DNA of 64,000 bases from Jeotgalicoccus sp036782755 (GTDB taxonomy: Bacteria; Bacillota; Bacilli; Staphylococcales; Salinicoccaceae), in assembly GCA_036782755.1 (NCBI GenBank), contig DAIPYL010000002.1, positions 1 to 64,000 on the forward strand, in the 5' to 3' direction. Below the pieces are notes generated by a model, which was not told where the DNA came from, did not search any database, and saw only the letters and a program-made list of their open reading frames with translations. The translations under genes were made by a program, and so were the position numbers. Positions 25,862 through 34,638 of the stretch are shown here, in pieces. Each line of letters starts with the position of its first letter. Position 1 is the stretch's first letter.

Positions 25862-26769
25862 CGGATAAATTACATATTAAATTGCCCGGACTGGATTTAA
25901 AAAATCCGATTATGCCGGCGTCGGGCTGTTTCAGTTTCGGGGAAGAGTTTTCGCACCTTTATGACTTGTCAGAGCTCGGTGCGATTATGATTAAAGCTGC
26001 AACAGATGAGCTGAGACCGGGCAACAAAACGCCGAGGGTCGCAGAAACGTCAAGCGGCATGCTGAATGCAATCGGACTGCAGAATCCGGGGGTCGATCAC
26101 ATTATTGAGAATGAACTTAAATTTCTGGAGCAGTTTGATGTACCGGTTATTGCAAATGTCGCAGGAACTAAAATTGAAGATTATGCAGAAGTAGCAAAGA
26201 AAATTTCTGCTGCACCGAACGTCAGTGCACTGGAATTGAATATTTCATGCCCGAACGTTAAAGAAGGCGGTATTCAATTTGGTACTGACCCTGAAACAGC
26301 ATATCGGCTGACAGCAGCGGTTAAAGAGGTCAGCACAAAACCGGTGTACGTGAAACTGTCACCGAATGTAACGAACATAGTGGAGATGGCGAAAAGTGTT
26401 GCCGGATCGGCAGACGGTATTACGATGATTAACACGCTGATCGGCATGCGTCTCGATAACAACGGGCGTCCGATACTCGCAAACACGACAGGGGGCCTCA
26501 GCGGTCCGGCAATTAAACCTGTGGCTTTAAACATGGTGTATCAGGTCAGACAGGCATTACCGGATATTCCGATTATCGGGATGGGCGGTATTGCGGCAGT
26601 GGATGATGTGCTGGACTTTATCAGTGTGGGTGCGGATGCAGTCGCGATCGGCACGATGAACTTTACGAATCCTTATATATGCAAAGAACTGATTGACGAA
26701 CTTGGTAAAAAGACAGAAGAAATGAAACTGAATCACATTCACGATATAAAAGGACGGGCTTTTCTTTAA
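25858..26769 (+). CDS. pyrD: Dihydroorotate dehydrogenase, class 1B catalytic subunit
   Basis: FMN enzyme oxidising dihydroorotate to orotate, coupled to NAD+ through PyrK. The catalytic base Cys131 lies in LELNISCPNVKEGG, as expected for class 1; class 2 enzymes have serine there. Glycine-rich FMN phosphate binding is GMGGIAAVDD. The start is GTG within the pyrK stop (overlap GTGA), with AAAGGAG upstream. 303 residues. Confidence 0.97.
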   Translation: MTDKLHIKLPGLDLKNPIMPASGCFSFGEEFSHLYDLSELGAIMIKAATDELRPGNKTPRVAETSSGMLNAIGLQNPGVDHIIENELKFLEQFDVPVIANVAGTKIEDYAEVAKKISAAPNVSALELNISCPNVKEGGIQFGTDPETAYRLTAAVKEVSTKPVYVKLSPNVTNIVEMAKSVAGSADGITMINTLIGMRLDNNGRPILANTTGGLSGPAIKPVALNMVYQVRQALPDIPIIGMGGIAAVDDVLDFISVGADAVAIGTMNFTNPYICKELIDELGKKTEEMKLNHIHDIKGRAFL

Positions 26770-26789
26770 CACATTAGGAGGAAGATAAG

Positions 26790-27485
26790 ATGACAGCGAA
26801 ACCAATTATTGCATTAGATTTCAGTACATATGAAGAGGCGAAAAAATTTCTCGCGGGCTTCGATGAAAAATTGTACGTTAAAATTGGCATGGAGTTATAT
26901 ATGCAAAGCGGACCGGCAATTATCGATGTAATAAAAGCATACGGCCACGATGTTTTTCTGGACTTAAAATTACACGATATACCGACAACGGTCGAACGCA
27001 CGATGTCGGTACTCGGGAAACTGAATGTGGATATGGTCAACGTTCATGCATCCGGCGGTTTTGAGATGATGAAACGCGCGGCAGCAGCTTTCAGAAAAGA
27101 AAATTCAGACGGTAAAATTATTGCAGTGACTCAGCTGACAAGTATGGATGAACATACGATGCAGCGTGAACAGCAGACACCGCTGTCATTAACAGACAGC
27201 GTGCTGCACTATGCTGAGCTGGCATATAAAGCAGGTTTGGATGGCGTTGTATCGTCACCGCTTGAAAGCAGAATGATTCACAACGAAATCTCGGAACACT
27301 TTTTAACTGTAACACCGGGAATCCGCTTATCAGAAAATAATAACGATGATCAGGTGCGTGTCGTTACACCGGACAAAGCGAAAATGCTCGGTTCTGATTA
27401 TATAGTCGTAGGCCGCCCGATTACAGAGAGTAATAATCCGACGAGCGCTTACAAGGAAATCAAACAATTATGGGAGGGCAGGTAA
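26790..27485 (+). CDS. pyrF: Orotidine 5'-phosphate decarboxylase
   Basis: Decarboxylates OMP to UMP. The catalytic Lys-Asp array is in FLDLKLHDIPTTV (about residue 58). The (beta/alpha)8 barrel ends with VGRPITES, the phosphate-binding arginine motif. 231 residues is standard. AGGAGG precedes the ATG. It is one nt from pyrE. Confidence 0.98.
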   Translation: MTAKPIIALDFSTYEEAKKFLAGFDEKLYVKIGMELYMQSGPAIIDVIKAYGHDVFLDLKLHDIPTTVERTMSVLGKLNVDMVNVHASGGFEMMKRAAAAFRKENSDGKIIAVTQLTSMDEHTMQREQQTPLSLTDSVLHYAELAYKAGLDGVVSSPLESRMIHNEISEHFLTVTPGIRLSENNNDDQVRVVTPDKAKMLGSDYIVVGRPITESNNPTSAYKEIKQLWEGR

Positions 27486-27486
27486 T

Positions 27487-28092
27487 ATGTATCCATCAGT
27501 TGCACATACTTTACTCGATATCGATGCGGTAAAACTGTCGCCTGAAGATTCATTCACATGGGCAAGCGGGATAAAAGCCCCAATCTACTGCGATAACAGA
27601 CAGCTCTTAGGAAATGTTGAAGCACACCGCAAAGTAATAGAGCTGCTGCTAGAACAGCTTGCACAGTTTGATGAAGCGGACGTCATCGTCGGCACAGCAA
27701 CTGCAGGTATTCCGCATGCAACACTGATTGCCGACCGTCTCAATAAACCGTCTGCATACGTTCGAGGTTCAAAGAAAGCACACGGCACAGCCCGTCAGAT
27801 TGAAGGCGCTGCAGTTAGCGGCAAACGCGTCGTAGTCATTGAAGATTTAATTTCTACAGGCGGTTCAAGTTTAAACGCTGTGGAAGCACTGCGGGAAGAC
27901 GGGGCGGAAGTACTGGGTGTCGCTGCAATATTTTCGTACGGCATTAAAGGTGCTAAAGAGAAATTTGAGACAGCCGGGTGCGCTTATTTTGTGCTGTGCG
28001 ATCTGGATACACTGCTCGATGTGGCACAGGAACGCAATGCGCTGGATACAAAAGGTGCAGACGACGTCCGCAGTTTCAGAGACGGATTATAA
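27487..28092 (+). CDS. pyrE: Orotate phosphoribosyltransferase
   Basis: Forms OMP from orotate and PRPP. The PRPP loop VVVIEDLISTGGSS is near residue 117, and YVRGSKKAHG is the mobile catalytic loop. 201 residues is typical. It ends the pyr operon and is followed by a terminator and then by an unusual repeat region. Confidence 0.98.
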   Translation: MYPSVAHTLLDIDAVKLSPEDSFTWASGIKAPIYCDNRQLLGNVEAHRKVIELLLEQLAQFDEADVIVGTATAGIPHATLIADRLNKPSAYVRGSKKAHGTARQIEGAAVSGKRVVVIEDLISTGGSSLNAVEALREDGAEVLGVAAIFSYGIKGAKEKFETAGCAYFVLCDLDTLLDVAQERNALDTKGADDVRSFRDGL

Positions 28093-28100
28093 TATATCAG

Positions 28101-28132
28101 AACCGGCAAATCGGAGGATTTGGCGGTTTTTT
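28101..28132 (+). terminator. Intrinsic terminator of the pyr operon
   Basis: AACCGGCAAATC pairs with GATTTGGCGGTT around loop GGAG with one mismatch, followed by six T residues. It lies just after pyrE. Confidence 0.8.
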
Positions 28133-28152
28133 AATTTGTGCCGGTGTGACTG

Positions 28153-28309
28153 CTCATTGAGACGGAACTTATTAATTGTCTCAATGAGATGTGCTCATAG
28201 GGATGATTAATGATAAATATCTCAATGCCAGTCGTTCATTGAGATGATTAAAGTTATTCGTTCTATTGTAGGGTTTTCATTGAGACGAAAATCGCTAATT
28301 GTCTCATTG
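28153..28309. repeat. Cluster of CATTGAGAY inverted repeats
   Basis: Six copies of CATTGAGAC/T occur in 157 bp as three inverted pairs. Pair 1: CTCATTGAGAC (28153-28163) and GTCTCAATGAG (28178-28188), perfect 11 bp with a 14-nt loop. Pair 2: ATCTCAATG (28219-28227) and CATTGAGAT (28237-28245), reversed arm order. Pair 3: CATTGAGAC (28278-28286) and GTCTCATTG (28301-28309), again a 14-nt loop, sharing the loop end TAATT with pair 1. It lies between the convergent pyrE and rqcH terminators. Function is unknown. Confidence 0.75.
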
Positions 28310-28327
28310 TGGCCGTCATTTATCCAC

Positions 28328-28354
28328 AAAAAAAGCGCCGAATTAACGGCGCTT
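28328..28354 (-). terminator. Intrinsic terminator of rqcH
   Basis: AAGCGCCG, loop AATTAA, CGGCGCTT; on the minus strand it is followed by a run of T residues, six nt after the rqcH stop. Confidence 0.85.
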
Positions 28355-28359
28355 CCACT

Positions 28360-30054
28360 TTAATCTTTCTTCATCTCTTTAACTTTTTCGGGATCAGGGT
28401 CAACCAGTACGGTCGACTGTTCACTGTACGTGACGAAGCCCGGTTTAGTTCCCGGTATATTTTTTACGTGCTTAATTTCTGTGTAGTCGACAGGCACACC
28501 TGCTGACTGTCCGGCTTTCGAGTGGAAGGCTGCGAGCATTGCCGCTTCAAGTATATCTTCTTCCGATATGTCTGATGCGTTATGTGCGATGACCACGTGA
28601 GAGCCCGGAATGTCTTTCGTATGGAACCACAGATGGTTGTTCTGTGCTTTCCTGTTTGTTAAATAGTCGTTCTGTTTATTGTTCTTGCCGACAAATACAG
28701 GCAGACCGTTCGATGTTTCAAATTCATGCAGCTGAATTTTGTTTACTTTCTTTTTCTTCCTGCCTCTGCTGCGTTCTTTAATAATCTTCTGTTCGATTAA
28801 TTCCTGGCGGACTTCTTCCACCTCATCCGCCGTCGTGATGTTTTCCATCTGATGCAGCAGGTTGCTGAAGTATTCAACATCCATGTGTGCTAGGCGCAGC
28901 TGTTCCTTTGCAACTTTCTCACGGTTTTTCAGCTTGTTGTACATATTGTAATAACGCTGTGCGTTTTCAGCAGGGGACAGCTGTTTATCGAGCGGAATTT
29001 CCAGATCTTCGTTTGTATAATAATCCATGACGACCGCAGACTCCTGATAGTTGCCAATATTATGCATGTACGCTGTAATCAGCTCACCGTACTTCTGATA
29101 CTTGTCTTTTTCTGCGGCTTCTTTTAAATCCGCTTCAAGGTTCGTAATTTTACGAATCGTCTTATCGTGTTCGCGTTCAATAACCTGCAGATAATCCGAT
29201 GATTTCTGGCGGATGGCACTGATCTGATTGCGGCGGTGATAAAATTCATCGAGCAGTTCGCTCAATGTACTGTATACTTTATCCGGCTCGCCGAGATGAG
29301 TCAGCGGTGTAAAGTAAAAGACCGGTTTCTTCAAATCGTAAAAGACCGGCTGAATGTTTTCGCCTGCTTTAAGTGTTTCTTTAATCGCCGGAACGATGTT
29401 ATCCGTATTGAAGTATTTAACATGAGATTCAACTTCATCGATAAAGACCGGGCTGAAACCCTCGATATTTTTCAGTATCTGGCGCTTCAGTTTACCCGAG
29501 TTGAAATCGATAAACTTCGGCAGTTCATCCAGTTCTTCCGTTCTCGGATTTAATTTCTTATCCGTCGGCGGGCCTTCGTAAGTGAAGCCCGGCATAATAG
29601 TACGGACGTTGTTATTTGGCGTTAAATGTTTAATACCGTCGATAATTTTATATTCGTTATCTGTTAAAATGATATTCGAATGGCGTCCCATTATTTCCAG
29701 TATCAGTATACGCTCAACATCATCTCCGATATCGTTAATTGCGCGTATATGAATGTGCACTTGGCGGTCATTGCCAAGCTGTTCAATGGACTTAATAAAA
29801 CCGCCTTCGATATGTTTTCTTAAAATACGTGAAAACATCGGCGGATCAAACGGGAATTCATATTTCTCTTGTGTTATATGGAAGCGGGCATACATCGGAT
29901 GGCTGCTTATTAACAGCTGATGATTTTTGCCGCCTGCGCGCATTTTAAATAGAAGAGATGAATTATCCATCTGCTGAATTTTATTTATTTTACCGCGCAC
30001 TAAAAATTGAAGTTCATCTACCAGTGCATGTGTAAAATTTCCGTCAAAAGCCAT
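28360..30054 (-). CDS. rqcH: Ribosome quality control factor RqcH (NFACT family, formerly Fbp/FbpA)
   Basis: Binds stalled 50S subunits and recruits tRNA-Ala to add C-terminal alanine tails that mark nascent chains for degradation; older annotation calls it fibronectin-binding protein. The 564 residues comprise NFACT-N (AFDGNFTHALVDEL onward) with the functional Asp-Arg pair at 96-97, helix-hairpin-helix, a coiled-coil middle with the charged RSRGRKKKKVNK stretch, and the C-terminal NFACT-R domain (LWFHTKDIPGSHVVI). GAGGAGG lies upstream of the ATG. It is divergent from gmk and monocistronic. Confidence 0.95.
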   Translation of the reverse strand: MAFDGNFTHALVDELQFLVRGKINKIQQMDNSSLLFKMRAGGKNHQLLISSHPMYARFHITQEKYEFPFDPPMFSRILRKHIEGGFIKSIEQLGNDRQVHIHIRAINDIGDDVERILILEIMGRHSNIILTDNEYKIIDGIKHLTPNNNVRTIMPGFTYEGPPTDKKLNPRTEELDELPKFIDFNSGKLKRQILKNIEGFSPVFIDEVESHVKYFNTDNIVPAIKETLKAGENIQPVFYDLKKPVFYFTPLTHLGEPDKVYSTLSELLDEFYHRRNQISAIRQKSSDYLQVIEREHDKTIRKITNLEADLKEAAEKDKYQKYGELITAYMHNIGNYQESAVVMDYYTNEDLEIPLDKQLSPAENAQRYYNMYNKLKNREKVAKEQLRLAHMDVEYFSNLLHQMENITTADEVEEVRQELIEQKIIKERSRGRKKKKVNKIQLHEFETSNGLPVFVGKNNKQNDYLTNRKAQNNHLWFHTKDIPGSHVVIAHNASDISEEDILEAAMLAAFHSKAGQSAGVPVDYTEIKHVKNIPGTKPGFVTYSEQSTVLVDPDPEKVKEMKKD

Positions 30055-30122
30055 GGGGTATCCTCCTCAAAATGATTACATATTATTTTATCATGAATAG
30101 CGTTTTAATGTCCGCTTTAAGG

Positions 30123-30151
30123 GTGAAATTATATGCAATCTATGGTACATT
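30123..30151 (+). promoter_or_regulatory. Putative gmk promoter
   Basis: GTGAAA (30123-30128), 17-bp spacer and an extended -10 TGGTACATT (30143-30151). The -35 is weak; the extended -10 may compensate. Confidence 0.45.
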
Positions 30152-30184
30152 AAGAAGTAATCAAAATTAGAAAGGTTACATTCT

Positions 30185-30808
30185 ATGGTATCTGATAAAG
30201 GATTGCTCATCGTTCTCTCTGGCCCTTCGGGCGTCGGTAAAGGCACAGTAAGAAAAGCCGTTTTCGACCACCAGGAGACGAATTTTAAATACTCTATTTC
30301 TATGACAACAAGACAGAAACGAGAAGGCGAACGTGATGGCATAGATTACTTTTTCAAGTCGCACGAGGAATTTGAAACTCTTATTGAACAGGATAAATTC
30401 ATCGAGTACGCGGAATATGTAGGGAATTACTATGGCACACCGGTAGATTACGTTAAAGACACAATCGCAGATGGACACGATGTTTTTCTGGAAATCGAAG
30501 TTGAAGGTGCAAAACAGGTCAGGGAAAAATTTCCGGACGCCTTATTCATCTTTCTGGCACCGCCGACACTGGCGCAGCTTGAAGAGCGTCTAATCGGCCG
30601 CGGTACGGATTCACAAGAAGTGATTAATCACCGTATTAAAGAAGCGAGACGTGAACTCAGTTTAATGAACTTATACGACTATGTCGTAATTAATGACGAT
30701 GTCGATACGGCGCGTCAAAAAATTCAGTGCATTGTTGAAGCGAGTCATCTCGAACGTTCCCGGGTGGAAAACAAGTTAAGAAAACTTTTACTGGAGGCAA
30801 ATAATTAA
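30185..30808 (+). CDS. gmk: Guanylate kinase
   Basis: Phosphorylates GMP/dGMP to GDP/dGDP. The P-loop GPSGVGKGTV is near residue 13, followed by SMTTRQKREGERDGIDYFF, the GMP-binding segment. 207 residues is typical. Overlaps rpoZ by one nt; the gmk-rpoZ-coaBC-priA order is conserved in Firmicutes. Confidence 0.98.
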   Translation: MVSDKGLLIVLSGPSGVGKGTVRKAVFDHQETNFKYSISMTTRQKREGERDGIDYFFKSHEEFETLIEQDKFIEYAEYVGNYYGTPVDYVKDTIADGHDVFLEIEVEGAKQVREKFPDALFIFLAPPTLAQLEERLIGRGTDSQEVINHRIKEARRELSLMNLYDYVVINDDVDTARQKIQCIVEASHLERSRVENKLRKLLLEANN

Positions 30809-31002
30809 TGTTATACCCAGCTGGTCATGAACTTAAAAAGAACGTCGATTCAAAATACCTTGTAGTAACGATGGCGGCAAAGCGCGCAAGGCAGTTACAG
30901 GATAACCCTGAAGGTACACTGCTCGACTCATACCAATCTAAAACAAATGTCGGCTACTCTCTTGAAGAGATCGCAGCAGGCAAAGTTACAGTAAGCAAAT
31001 AA
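30808..31002 (+). CDS. rpoZ: RNA polymerase omega subunit
   Basis: Small accessory subunit that helps assemble RNA polymerase by holding beta-prime. The 64 residues include LVVTMAAKRARQLQD, the conserved core helix that contacts beta-prime. TTACTGGAGG of the gmk end supplies the ribosome site. A terminator follows. Confidence 0.95.
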   Translation: MLYPAGHELKKNVDSKYLVVTMAAKRARQLQDNPEGTLLDSYQSKTNVGYSLEEIAAGKVTVSK

Positions 31003-31014
31003 AAGAGATATAAT
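30985..31014 (+). promoter_or_regulatory. Putative coaBC promoter inside the rpoZ end
   Basis: GTTACA (30985-30990) and TATAAT (31009-31014), 18-bp spacer. The predicted start (about 31021) falls within the left arm of the rpoZ terminator, so transcripts begun here would not form the full terminator. Confidence 0.45.
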
Positions 31015-31017
31015 GAG

Positions 31018-31044
31018 GCTGACAAGAAATTGTCAGCTTTTTTT
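31018..31044 (+). terminator. Intrinsic terminator of gmk-rpoZ
   Basis: GCTGACAA, loop GAAA, TTGTCAGC, then seven T residues. Confidence 0.88.
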
Positions 31045-31059
31045 AAAGAGGTGATTAAT

Positions 31060-32247
31060 TTGGCAAATATTGTTCTCGGAGTCACCGGGGGAATCGCGAG
31101 TTATAAAGCAATTGATTTAACGAGTAAACTCATTCAATCCGGCCATGAAGTCCGTGTTGTTCTTACAGATAACACACTGGAATTCGTAACGCCGCTCGCT
31201 TTTCAGGCAATCAGCAGAAACCATGTCTATACCAATACTTTTTTAGAAGAAAATCCAAGTCATATTGCACATATTAATATCGGGGAATGGGCTGATATTA
31301 TTGCGGTCGTTCCAGTTACAGCCAATACAATCGGCAAGTTCGCAAACGGCATTTATGACAATATGCTGCTTAACGTGCTCGCAGCCAATACGAAACCGGT
31401 ATTAATGGCGCCTGCTATGAATGTTCATATGCTGCAGCAGCCGTCAGTTCAGGAAAACATCGATAAACTGCGCAGTCAGGGTGTGGAGTTTATCGATTCG
31501 GAAACAGGTTTTCTTGCATGCGGCTACAACGCGAAAGGACGTCTGGCGTCAGTGCCGGATATTATGGCGAAAATTAACGATATGCTGGAAGGTAAACAGG
31601 AACTGAAAGGTAAACGGGTACTCGTCACAGCAGGACCGACGAGAGAACGCCTTGATCCAATCCGCTACCTGTCCAATTTTTCAAGCGGAAAAATGGGCTA
31701 CAGTATCGCTGACAGTTTTAAACGCCGCGGTGCTGAAGTAATACTTGTCAGCGGACCGACGAACTTGCCGGTGCCGCAAGGTGTTACACGCATCGATGTC
31801 GAATCAACGGCTGAGATGTTTGAAGCGGTGAAAGAACATATGGATGCAGACATTGGTATTTTTACTGCAGCAGTCTCGGACTTTACGGTCAAAAACAAAA
31901 GCTCCGGGAAAATTAAAAAACAGGCGGGCAGCGTGCCGTCAATCGAATTAACTGAAACACAGGATATATTAAAATATGTCGGTCATAATAATGAAGATAT
32001 GTATGTCGTCGGCTTTGCTGCGGAGACTGATAATGTTGAAGCTTATGCACAGGGGAAACTGGAATCCAAAAAAGCAGATGCGATTATTATGAATGATGTG
32101 TCAGATACTTCCATCGGCATGAACAGCGATGACAACGAAGTAACGATTATTTATAAAGACGGCGGTAAAGTACCGCTCGCTAAAATGGCGAAGACTGCAT
32201 TGGCTGAAAAGATTGCAGACGAGCTTGTAAATAAGGTGATGTACTGA
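31060..32247 (+). CDS. coaBC: Bifunctional phosphopantothenoylcysteine decarboxylase / phosphopantothenate-cysteine ligase
   Basis: Two successive coenzyme A steps in one polypeptide. The N-terminal FMN decarboxylase CoaC has GVTGGIASYKA and PAMNVHM with the flexible-flap cysteine in LACGYNAKGR; the C-terminal CoaB ligase begins near residue 188 with LVTAGPTRERLDPIRYLSN. TTG 31060 is taken as start because AAAGAGGTGA lies upstream and the product MANIVLGVTGG matches homologues; a GTG at 31051 is the alternative. This gives 395 residues. Its TGA overlaps the priA ATG. Confidence 0.95.
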   Translation: MANIVLGVTGGIASYKAIDLTSKLIQSGHEVRVVLTDNTLEFVTPLAFQAISRNHVYTNTFLEENPSHIAHINIGEWADIIAVVPVTANTIGKFANGIYDNMLLNVLAANTKPVLMAPAMNVHMLQQPSVQENIDKLRSQGVEFIDSETGFLACGYNAKGRLASVPDIMAKINDMLEGKQELKGKRVLVTAGPTRERLDPIRYLSNFSSGKMGYSIADSFKRRGAEVILVSGPTNLPVPQGVTRIDVESTAEMFEAVKEHMDADIGIFTAAVSDFTVKNKSSGKIKKQAGSVPSIELTETQDILKYVGHNNEDMYVVGFAAETDNVEAYAQGKLESKKADAIIMNDVSDTSIGMNSDDNEVTIIYKDGGKVPLAKMAKTALAEKIADELVNKVMY

Positions 32248-34628
32248 TGTTTGCTGCAGTAATCGTCGGCGTCAACAGCAAGGACGTCAACCGGCTGTTC
32301 GATTATAAAATTCCGGACCGCCTCACGGATGTCATTAAAACCGGACACCGTGTTTTCGTGCCGTTCGGCCCGAGACATGTACAGGCTTACGTTATGAGCA
32401 TTCATACTGAGAGTGATGTGCCGGCAGACAAAGTTAAGGAAATCGTCAAAGTGATGGATGTTGAGCCTGTACTGACAGATGAACTGGTTGAACTGTCCAA
32501 AAAACTGGCAACGTACTATATTGAACCGTACATTTCTGTTATTGAGACCATTCTTCCGGTGGCGCTGAAAACAAAATCCAAAAAAGTGCTGCTCCTGGAT
32601 GATGGAGCTTCAGGCGAAGCGAAATTTACTTACGACAGTTATGCAGTAAATGGTGAACTTGAAACAAAAAGTCTGCATACACGTGATTTTGCAGAACTGC
32701 TCCCTTTTATCGAAACAGGCGAAATATATGAAGATATTCAGATTAAACAGCACACGCGAAAAAAAATGCAAAAAGGCGTACGGTCGCTGTTTTTAAATAA
32801 AGCACCGCTCGAACGTGCTCCAAAACAGTTTGAAGCACTGCAGGTCATTGAAGATTACAGTGAACCGGTGCTGCTGGCTGAACTGAAAGCTCAAGGTTAT
32901 TCAGAGGCAATCGTCCGTGAACTGGAGAAAAAGGGATATGTTGAAAAACTAGATATGATTGTCGAGCGTGATCCGTATAAATCGACAGTGTTTGAAGCGG
33001 ATTACGAAAAGGAATTAACAAGTGAGCAGGCAGCGGCATTTAACAGCATCAATGCCGCGCTCAACAACAAAGAAGACGAAACATTTCTGCTGCATGGTAT
33101 TACCGGCAGCGGGAAAACAGAAGTATATTTACAGCTGATACAGACAGCGCTGAACAATAACCGCGATGCGATTATGCTGGTACCGGAAATTGCACTGACA
33201 CCGCAAATGGTCAACAGATTTAAAGCGCGCTTCGGCGACGATGTAGCAGTGCTGCATTCAGCACTGTCGCACGGTGAAAAGTACGATGAGTGGCGTAAAA
33301 TCCAAAGCGGACGCGCACGGGTGTCTGTCGGTGCCCGTTCATCGATTTTCGCACCGTTTAAAAATATCGGCATCATTATTATCGATGAAGAACATGAAAC
33401 AACATATAAACAGTCGGAACGGCCGATGTATCATGCAGCGGAAGTTGCAAAGCTGCGCGCACACTATCATCAGTGTCCGGTCGTGCTCGGGTCTGCGACA
33501 CCGTCGCTTGAATCATATGCACGAAGTGCGAAGAACGTATACAAACGTTTTGAACTGACGCACCGCCCGGGTATGCAGCCGATACCGAAAGCTGAAGTTG
33601 TCGATATGAGCGATGAGCATAAAGACGGCAATTCGGGAATTTTATCGAGAAAGCTTGAAGCGGCAATCCGCGACAGAATCGATAAAGGCGAGCAGACCGT
33701 TCTTCTGTTAAACAGAAGAGGGTTTGCGAACTTCCAGATTTGTCAGAACTGCGGACACGTACCAAACTGTCCGAACTGCGATATCTCGCTGACTTATCAT
33801 AAAAACAATAACAGTCTGTTATGCCATTACTGCAGTTACGAAGAACAGGTGACGCGTAAATGTGCGGACTGCGGTTCAAATGATGTGACATTCAGAGGAA
33901 CGGGTACGCAGAAAGTGGAAGAGATTTTAAGGGATGTATTCAATGTTGATATTATCCGTATGGATGTCGACACAACACAGCGTAAAGGCGCACATGAACA
34001 GCTGCTCAGCCGTTTTGAGCAGGACAATGTGCCGATATTGCTCGGTACACAGATGATCGCAAAAGGACTCGATTATCCGAATGTGACACTGGTCGGCGTG
34101 CTGAATGCGGATACGATGCTGAATCTGCCGGATTTCAGAGCGAATGAACGGACCTTCCAGCTCCTTACACAGGTGGCGGGACGTGCAGGACGTCATGAAC
34201 TGCCGGGTGAAGTCATATTCCAGACGTATAATCCGGAACATTACGCGATTACACTTGCAATGAATAATAACTATACGGAGTTTTATGAAAAAGAAATGCA
34301 GTTCCGTAAATTTGCGAGATACTCTCCGTACTATTTCCATATTTTGTTCACTGTTTCAGCGGAACGGATTCAGGACTGTCTTACTGCCACGACGGATATT
34401 CATAAAACACTTGTCGACAACGTCAGCGAAAGCTGTATTATTATCGGTCCGTCGCCAAGTCCGATTGAGAGAATTAAAAATAAAAACAGATTCCAGATTC
34501 TCTTGAAATATAAAAGGGAACCTGAATTAAAAAATGTACTCGAGGCACTCGATGAAAAATATACGCAAATATATAAAAAGACCGGATTGTCTTTAAAAAT
34601 TGACGTCGATCCACAATATATTATGTAG
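32247..34628 (+). CDS. priA: Primosomal replication restart helicase PriA
   Basis: 3'-to-5' helicase that reloads the replisome at stalled forks. The 793 residues contain the N-terminal DNA-binding domain, Walker A GITGSGKTEVY (about 287), the DEEH box IIDEEHETTYK, and the zinc-binding cysteine cluster with CQNCGHVPNCPNCD and CHYC/CADCG. Length matches S. aureus PriA (802). Translationally coupled to coaBC. In related genomes def often follows; here fmt comes 10 nt later. Confidence 0.97.
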   Translation: MFAAVIVGVNSKDVNRLFDYKIPDRLTDVIKTGHRVFVPFGPRHVQAYVMSIHTESDVPADKVKEIVKVMDVEPVLTDELVELSKKLATYYIEPYISVIETILPVALKTKSKKVLLLDDGASGEAKFTYDSYAVNGELETKSLHTRDFAELLPFIETGEIYEDIQIKQHTRKKMQKGVRSLFLNKAPLERAPKQFEALQVIEDYSEPVLLAELKAQGYSEAIVRELEKKGYVEKLDMIVERDPYKSTVFEADYEKELTSEQAAAFNSINAALNNKEDETFLLHGITGSGKTEVYLQLIQTALNNNRDAIMLVPEIALTPQMVNRFKARFGDDVAVLHSALSHGEKYDEWRKIQSGRARVSVGARSSIFAPFKNIGIIIIDEEHETTYKQSERPMYHAAEVAKLRAHYHQCPVVLGSATPSLESYARSAKNVYKRFELTHRPGMQPIPKAEVVDMSDEHKDGNSGILSRKLEAAIRDRIDKGEQTVLLLNRRGFANFQICQNCGHVPNCPNCDISLTYHKNNNSLLCHYCSYEEQVTRKCADCGSNDVTFRGTGTQKVEEILRDVFNVDIIRMDVDTTQRKGAHEQLLSRFEQDNVPILLGTQMIAKGLDYPNVTLVGVLNADTMLNLPDFRANERTFQLLTQVAGRAGRHELPGEVIFQTYNPEHYAITLAMNNNYTEFYEKEMQFRKFARYSPYYFHILFTVSAERIQDCLTATTDIHKTLVDNVSESCIIIGPSPSPIERIKNKNRFQILLKYKREPELKNVLEALDEKYTQIYKKTGLSLKIDVDPQYIM

Positions 34629-34638
34629 GAGATTTAAT

